Shown here: positions 6,858 through 9,142 of the stretch, piece by piece
Layout of the letters: each line of letters starts with the position of its first letter
Position numbering within the stretch: the stretch's first letter is position 1
Assembly: GCA_030917225.1 (NCBI GenBank)
Contig: JAUPVD010000134.1
Coordinates: 1-9,142 of the forward strand
DNA from: Pseudomonadota bacterium
GTDB lineage: Bacteria; Pseudomonadota; Gammaproteobacteria; Burkholderiales; Rhodocyclaceae
Length of the DNA: 9,142 bases
Direction of reading: 5' to 3'
The notes under the pieces: generated by a model
What the model was told of the DNA's origin: nothing
Seen by the model: only the letters and a program-made list of their open reading frames with translations
The model's database searches: none
Translations under genes and position numbers: made by a program

Positions 6858-7693
6858 CGGCAGCGGGCGCCTTGCGTCACCGGGCCGGCATCGACGACAT
6901 GGGCAGCGAAGCGCGGTTCGTTGGCCAGCGTCGGCAGCTCAGCGGCGCCGGCACATTCCGAGGCATAGAGGTCGCGCAGCAATACTTCGCTGACTTCAGC
7001 CGCAGGCAGATCGAAGGCGATGCGCCCGTCCTTGATGCCGACGATGCGCGCAAATTCGGCGAGTGCCAGATCGACTGCATGCAGGCTGGCGACCAGAGTC
7101 GCTCCGCGAGCCTCTGCATCGGCAATCAGCGTACGCACTGTCTGGCGTGCCAGCGACGGATCGAGCGCCGACACCGGCTCATCGGCAAGCATCAGGTCCG
7201 GCTGTTGGTAGAGCACCCGCGCCAGACCGACTCGCTGCAGTTGCCCGCCAGAAATGCGATCGCAGCGATCGAAGAGCCGATCACCGAGATCAAGCCGCGC
7301 CAGTACCGCACGGGCACCGGCGATATCGAGCGGGTAAAGCAGGGAGGCGATGCTTTTCCACAGTGGCCACTGGCCCAGACGACCGGCCAGAACAGCAGTG
7401 ACCACCCGCTGCCGCTGCGGCAGCGGTGGCGCTTGATGCACGACACCGATACGCGCACGCAAGCTGCGCAGTTCGCCAACTGGCAGCGCCCAGGGGTCAC
7501 GACCGAGAAGGGACAGCCCCCCTGTTGTCGGTCGCAGGGCTGCGCCCAGCAGGCGCAGCAGCGTGGTTTTGCCGGCACCGGAAGGGCCGATGATGGCCAC
7601 ACGCTCACCGGCAGCTGCGGAGAGCGTGATACCGCTCAAGGCAACAAAGCCGTTGGCGTGGGTCAGCGACGCGTTTTCGATATTAAAAGACAT
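6854..7693 (-). CDS. phnC: PhnC-type ABC transporter ATPase
   Basis: A 279-residue ATP-binding subunit of a phosphonate-family importer. It shows the Walker [10 protein letters not shown] at residues 36-44, the Q-loop Gln87 in VVHQ, the ABC signature ISGGQ at 147-151, Walker B LMLADE at 167-172, the D-loop SALDP at 175-179, and the switch His205. Length is slightly above typical PhnC (about 260) owing to a C-terminal tail after about residue 245. It should power the fused permease encoded immediately downstream (4-nt overlap). The start is the ATG at 7691-7693, giving [10 protein letters not shown]. No convincing Shine-Dalgarno precedes it, because the palindromic repeat reaches to within 7 nt of the start. 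Expression may therefore depend on reinitiation by ribosomes arriving from the PhnD-like gene. Confidence 0.93.
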   Translation of the reverse strand: MSFNIENASLTHANGFVALSGITLSAAAGERVAIIGPSGAGKTTLLRLLGAALRPTTGGLSLLGRDPWALPVGELRSLRARIGVVHQAPPLPQRQRVVTAVLAGRLGQWPLWKSIASLLYPLDIAGARAVLARLDLGDRLFDRCDRISGGQLQRVGLARVLYQQPDLMLADEPVSALDPSLARQTVRTLIADAEARGATLVASLHAVDLALAEFARIVGIKDGRIAFDLPAAEVSEVLLRDLYASECAGAAELPTLANEPRFAAHVVDAGPVTQGARCR

Positions 7694-7700
7694 GGAATTT

Positions 7701-7772
7701 AATCACGGAGAAAGTCAAAAACGCATGGCGCATTTCTGCACCTCTCCGTGATCTCCGTGCACTCCGTGGTAA
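7701..7772. repeat. Palindromic intergenic repeat, copy 2 (degenerate)
   Basis: The right arm is well preserved with three 9-bp units, CTCTCCGTG, ATCTCCGTG and CACTCCGTG (7742-7768), ending GTAA. The left arm retains only about one unit (AATCACGGAGAAA, 7701-7713), so the hairpin is shorter than in copy 1. It sits between the PhnD-like stop (7779) and the phnC start (7693) and occupies nearly all of that 85-bp gap, the same arrangement as copy 1 at 136-211. In the transcript, the hairpin lies directly downstream of the binding-protein message, where it could protect the 3' end or reduce read-through into the ATPase and permease genes. That role is inference. Confidence 0.82.
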
Positions 7773-7778
7773 CAGGAT

Positions 7779-8663
7779 TTATTTCAACAAACCGGCCGAT
7801 TGCGCCGCCTTTTCAATACCGTCGTAGTTTTCCCTCTTCGTCGGGATGAACTTCGAAGCGCGCTGCAGTTGCATGATCTCGGCGTGCTCCGGGTTCTTCG
7901 AGTCGAGCTTGAGGAAAGCCTCGGTCAGCTTTTTCACCAGTGCCGGGTCGAGGTCTCCGCGCACCGTCCAGTTGTAGTCGAAGTACGGCGGCGTCGTGGC
8001 GAACACGCGCACCTTGTCGGTATCGACCTTCTTCGCTTCGACCAGCTTGTCCCATACCGAAGCGTTGAGGACGCCGGCGTCGGCCTTGCCGGCCGCGACG
8101 AAGGCGACCGTGGCATCATGGGCGCCGGAGAAGGCGACGTTCCTGAAATCCTTGTCCGCAGCAATACCCGCCTGCTGCAGGAAGAAACGCGGCATCAGGT
8201 GACCCGAGGTAGACGACGGCGAACCGAAGGCAAAGGTCTTGCCCTTGAGGTCGACGTACGACTTGATATTCGGGTCGGCGGTAACGAATTTCGAGGTGAA
8301 TTTCGCATCTTCCTCGCGCTGGATGATCGGGATAGCCGTGCCGTTGGTGCGAATCTTGGCCTGGACGAAGGTGAAGCCGCCAAGCCAGGCGAGGTCCAGC
8401 TTCTTCGTGGCCAGCGACTCGACCACGGCGGCGTAGTCGGAGACGGGCACGAAGCTGACCTTCATGCCGGTTTCCTTTTCCAGGTATTTGCCGAGCGGTG
8501 CGAACTTGCGCTGCAGTTCGGTTGGCGCTTCGTCCGGAATGGCGGAAACGCGCAGCACGTTTTCCTGTGCCGCTGCCGAGCCGATGAGGGAAGGAACAAG
8601 GAAAGAAGCGAGTGCGCAAACAAATGCGCCCTTGAGCGCCAGGCGGCGCAGGGTGTGGTTCAT
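7779..8663 (-). CDS. phnD: PhnD-family periplasmic oxyanion-binding protein (possibly selenate-type)
   Basis: A 294-residue secreted binding protein. The signal peptide runs to about residue 32, with probable cleavage AAA|QE and no lipobox. The mature protein opens with VLRVSAIPDEAPTELQ, typical of the phosphonate/phosphite binding superfamily. It keeps the oxyanion-binding STSG at 151-154, followed by HLMPRFFL, and a His at 182 in the GAHDA motif. Instead of the PhnD/PtxB-type GPxSY motif it has GGFTFVQA at 95-102. From memory, this combination matches the branch annotated as 'putative selenate ABC transporter substrate-binding protein' better than true PhnD, so the ligand could be selenate, phosphonate, phosphite or another oxyanion. 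The symbol is therefore at family level only. The start is well supported by GGGAG with a 6-nt spacer. It is the first gene of the operon with the ATPase and fused permease. Confidence 0.9.
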   Translation of the reverse strand: MNHTLRRLALKGAFVCALASFLVPSLIGSAAAQENVLRVSAIPDEAPTELQRKFAPLGKYLEKETGMKVSFVPVSDYAAVVESLATKKLDLAWLGGFTFVQAKIRTNGTAIPIIQREEDAKFTSKFVTADPNIKSYVDLKGKTFAFGSPSSTSGHLMPRFFLQQAGIAADKDFRNVAFSGAHDATVAFVAAGKADAGVLNASVWDKLVEAKKVDTDKVRVFATTPPYFDYNWTVRGDLDPALVKKLTEAFLKLDSKNPEHAEIMQLQRASKFIPTKRENYDGIEKAAQSAGLLK

Positions 8664-8669
8664 GGGATG

Positions 8670-8674
8670 CTCCC
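8670..8674 (-). promoter_or_regulatory. phnD: Ribosome binding site of the PhnD-like gene
   Basis: GGGAG on the minus strand with a 6-nt spacer to the ATG at 8661-8663. It is a strong, well-placed Shine-Dalgarno that decides the start, in contrast to the ATPase gene downstream, which has none that is clear. Confidence 0.75.
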
Positions 8675-8773
8675 GTTAATGATTCAGCCGCCGCCGCGCG
8701 GGTGACACGGCAGCTTAATCGCGACCTGTGTGAAGGCCGCCCCGTTCAAGCAGTAACTCAGACTGCAGGGGGC

Positions 8774-8779
8774 ATTATA
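8774..8779 (-). promoter_or_regulatory. Candidate -10 element for the PhnD-CE operon
   Basis: The minus strand reads a perfect TATAAT here, standing out in GC-rich surroundings, 110 bp upstream of the PhnD-like start. No good -35 hexamer is found 16-18 bp upstream (the region reads about CGCATT), so it would be a weak or activator-dependent promoter. It lies 32 bp after the end of the ribbon-helix-helix gene. Confidence 0.4.
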
Positions 8780-8811
8780 CGGGCAGGAGCGCCGGAAATG
8801 CGGCCGTGCGC

Positions 8812-9132
8812 TTAACCGGCAACCGCCCGGCCGACGACGGACAGGTCGGGTTTGGTGGATGCTCCGGCACCTTTTTTCAGCGTCAGGTAGCGCAGGCAGG
8901 AAACCCGGAGGAAGGAGGCAAAATTGTCGATCTCGCCTCGGTACTCGACCAGTTCGTCGTAGAGCTTGGCGATCAGCTGGTTGGTCGTGTAGCCGTCGGA
9001 CTCGGCCAGCTCGGCAAGGATGTCCCAGAACAGGTTTTCAAGGCGGATCTTGGTCACCGCACCGTGAATGCGCAGTGACCGCGAGCGCGACTCGTAGAGG
9101 ATGGGATCAGCCTTGACGTAGATTTCGCACAT
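8812..9132 (-). CDS. Ribbon-helix-helix domain protein (RHH_4 type)
   Basis: A small 106-residue protein. Residues about 17-83 match the RHH_4 pattern: RSLRIHGAVTKIRLE forms the beta ribbon, the FWDILAELAESDG helix follows, TTNQLIAKLYDEL forms the second helix, and an extended FASFLRVSCLRYL helix closes the fold. The N-terminus MCEIYVKADP is characteristic of this group in proteobacteria. Ribbon-helix-helix proteins usually bind DNA as dimers through the ribbon; whether this subgroup does so is not established. The tail after residue 85 looks disordered. The start is supported by GGAGG (9138-9142) with a 5-nt spacer. It lies 148 bp upstream of the PhnD-like operon on the same strand and could regulate it, but its position may be fortuitous. 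Its own promoter is outside the window. Confidence 0.88.
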   Translation of the reverse strand: MCEIYVKADPILYESRSRSLRIHGAVTKIRLENLFWDILAELAESDGYTTNQLIAKLYDELVEYRGEIDNFASFLRVSCLRYLTLKKGAGASTKPDLSVVGRAVAG

Positions 9133-9137
9133 GGGTG

Positions 9138-9142
9138 CCTCC
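9138..9142 (-). promoter_or_regulatory. Ribosome binding site of the ribbon-helix-helix gene
   Basis: GGAGG on the minus strand at the very edge of the window, 5 nt before the ATG at 9130-9132. It is a textbook Shine-Dalgarno and supports the start. Confidence 0.75.

Larger units (their letters stand above)
8664..8811. other. Intergenic leader region of the PhnD-like operon
   Basis: This 148-bp non-coding stretch lies between the ribbon-helix-helix gene and the PhnD-like gene, both on the minus strand. It contains the -10 candidate at 8774-8779 and the ribosome binding site at 8670-8674. If the -10 is used, the leader is about 105 nt. I recognise no known riboswitch and no strong terminator hairpin. 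Confidence 0.5.

Noticed and set aside
6806..7702. 298-residue plus-strand open frame opposite phnC
   Set aside because: Antisense shadow of an ATPase with complete Walker and signature motifs.
7800..8705. 301-residue plus-strand open frame opposite the PhnD-like gene
   Set aside because: Antisense shadow; the minus strand has a signal peptide, ribosome site and family motifs.
8664..8770. Riboswitch in the roughly 105-nt leader of the PhnD-like operon
   Set aside because: No cobalamin, molybdenum-cofactor or other box that I recognise, and no convincing terminator or sequestering hairpin; a covariance-model search would be decisive.
8684..8811. Minus-strand open frame in the PhnD-like leader, ending in a Cys- and Gly-containing stretch (TGA at 8684-8686)
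   Set aside because: It has no ATG and no ribosome site, and it continues out of frame into the ribbon-helix-helix gene, so a leader peptide or gene remnant cannot be supported.

Overview
The window looks like a chromosomal segment from a high-GC betaproteobacterium, most likely of the Rhodocyclales type (Dechloromonas / Azonexus / Accumulibacter relatives). This rests on GC-rich codon use, on the style of the RapZ, NusG-domain-II and ribbon-helix-helix proteins, and on a 9-bp-periodic 'CACGGAGAA' palindromic repeat. The taxonomic placement is inference. No rRNA, tRNA, CRISPR array, transposase or phage gene is visible, and nearly every base is coding or short intergenic sequence.

Layout. 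Left block (1-1062, minus strand): the N-terminus of a NusG-domain-II membrane-anchored protein, a palindromic repeat that fills the gap, and a complete rapZ. Centre block (1142-5237, plus strand): an M20 amidohydrolase, two paralogous periplasmic family-3 solute-binding proteins joined by an ATGA overlap, and 8 nt later a two-transmembrane HAMP-GGDEF diguanylate cyclase with an intact active site and I-site. No ABC permease or ATPase accompanies the two binding proteins. Right block (5229-9132, minus strand): a ribbon-helix-helix protein, then a PhnD-PhnC-PhnE type ABC importer with a binding protein, an ATPase and a permease that is a tandem fusion of two PhnE units. The centre and right blocks converge and overlap by 9 bp at their 3' ends.

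How the genes may work together. The most interesting unit is the centre block. The two binding proteins plus the cyclase look like a split periplasmic ligand sensor that controls c-di-GMP. This resembles Vibrio systems in which a binding protein works with a c-di-GMP enzyme (NspS/MbaA) or in which tandem binding domains are fused to a GGDEF protein (CdgH). By eye, both binding proteins keep the Cys pair and the carboxylate-binding Arg of amino-acid binders but have Pro where the ammonium-binding Asp normally sits, so the ligand may not be a standard alpha-amino acid. The right block is an oxyanion importer of the phosphonate/phosphite family. Its binding protein resembles the branch annotated as putative selenate transporters more than classical PhnD.

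A second theme is the repeat. Two copies (136-211 and 7701-7772) each fill almost the whole intergenic gap between two co-directional minus-strand genes. Each starts 6-11 nt after a stop codon and ends 3-7 nt before the next start codon.
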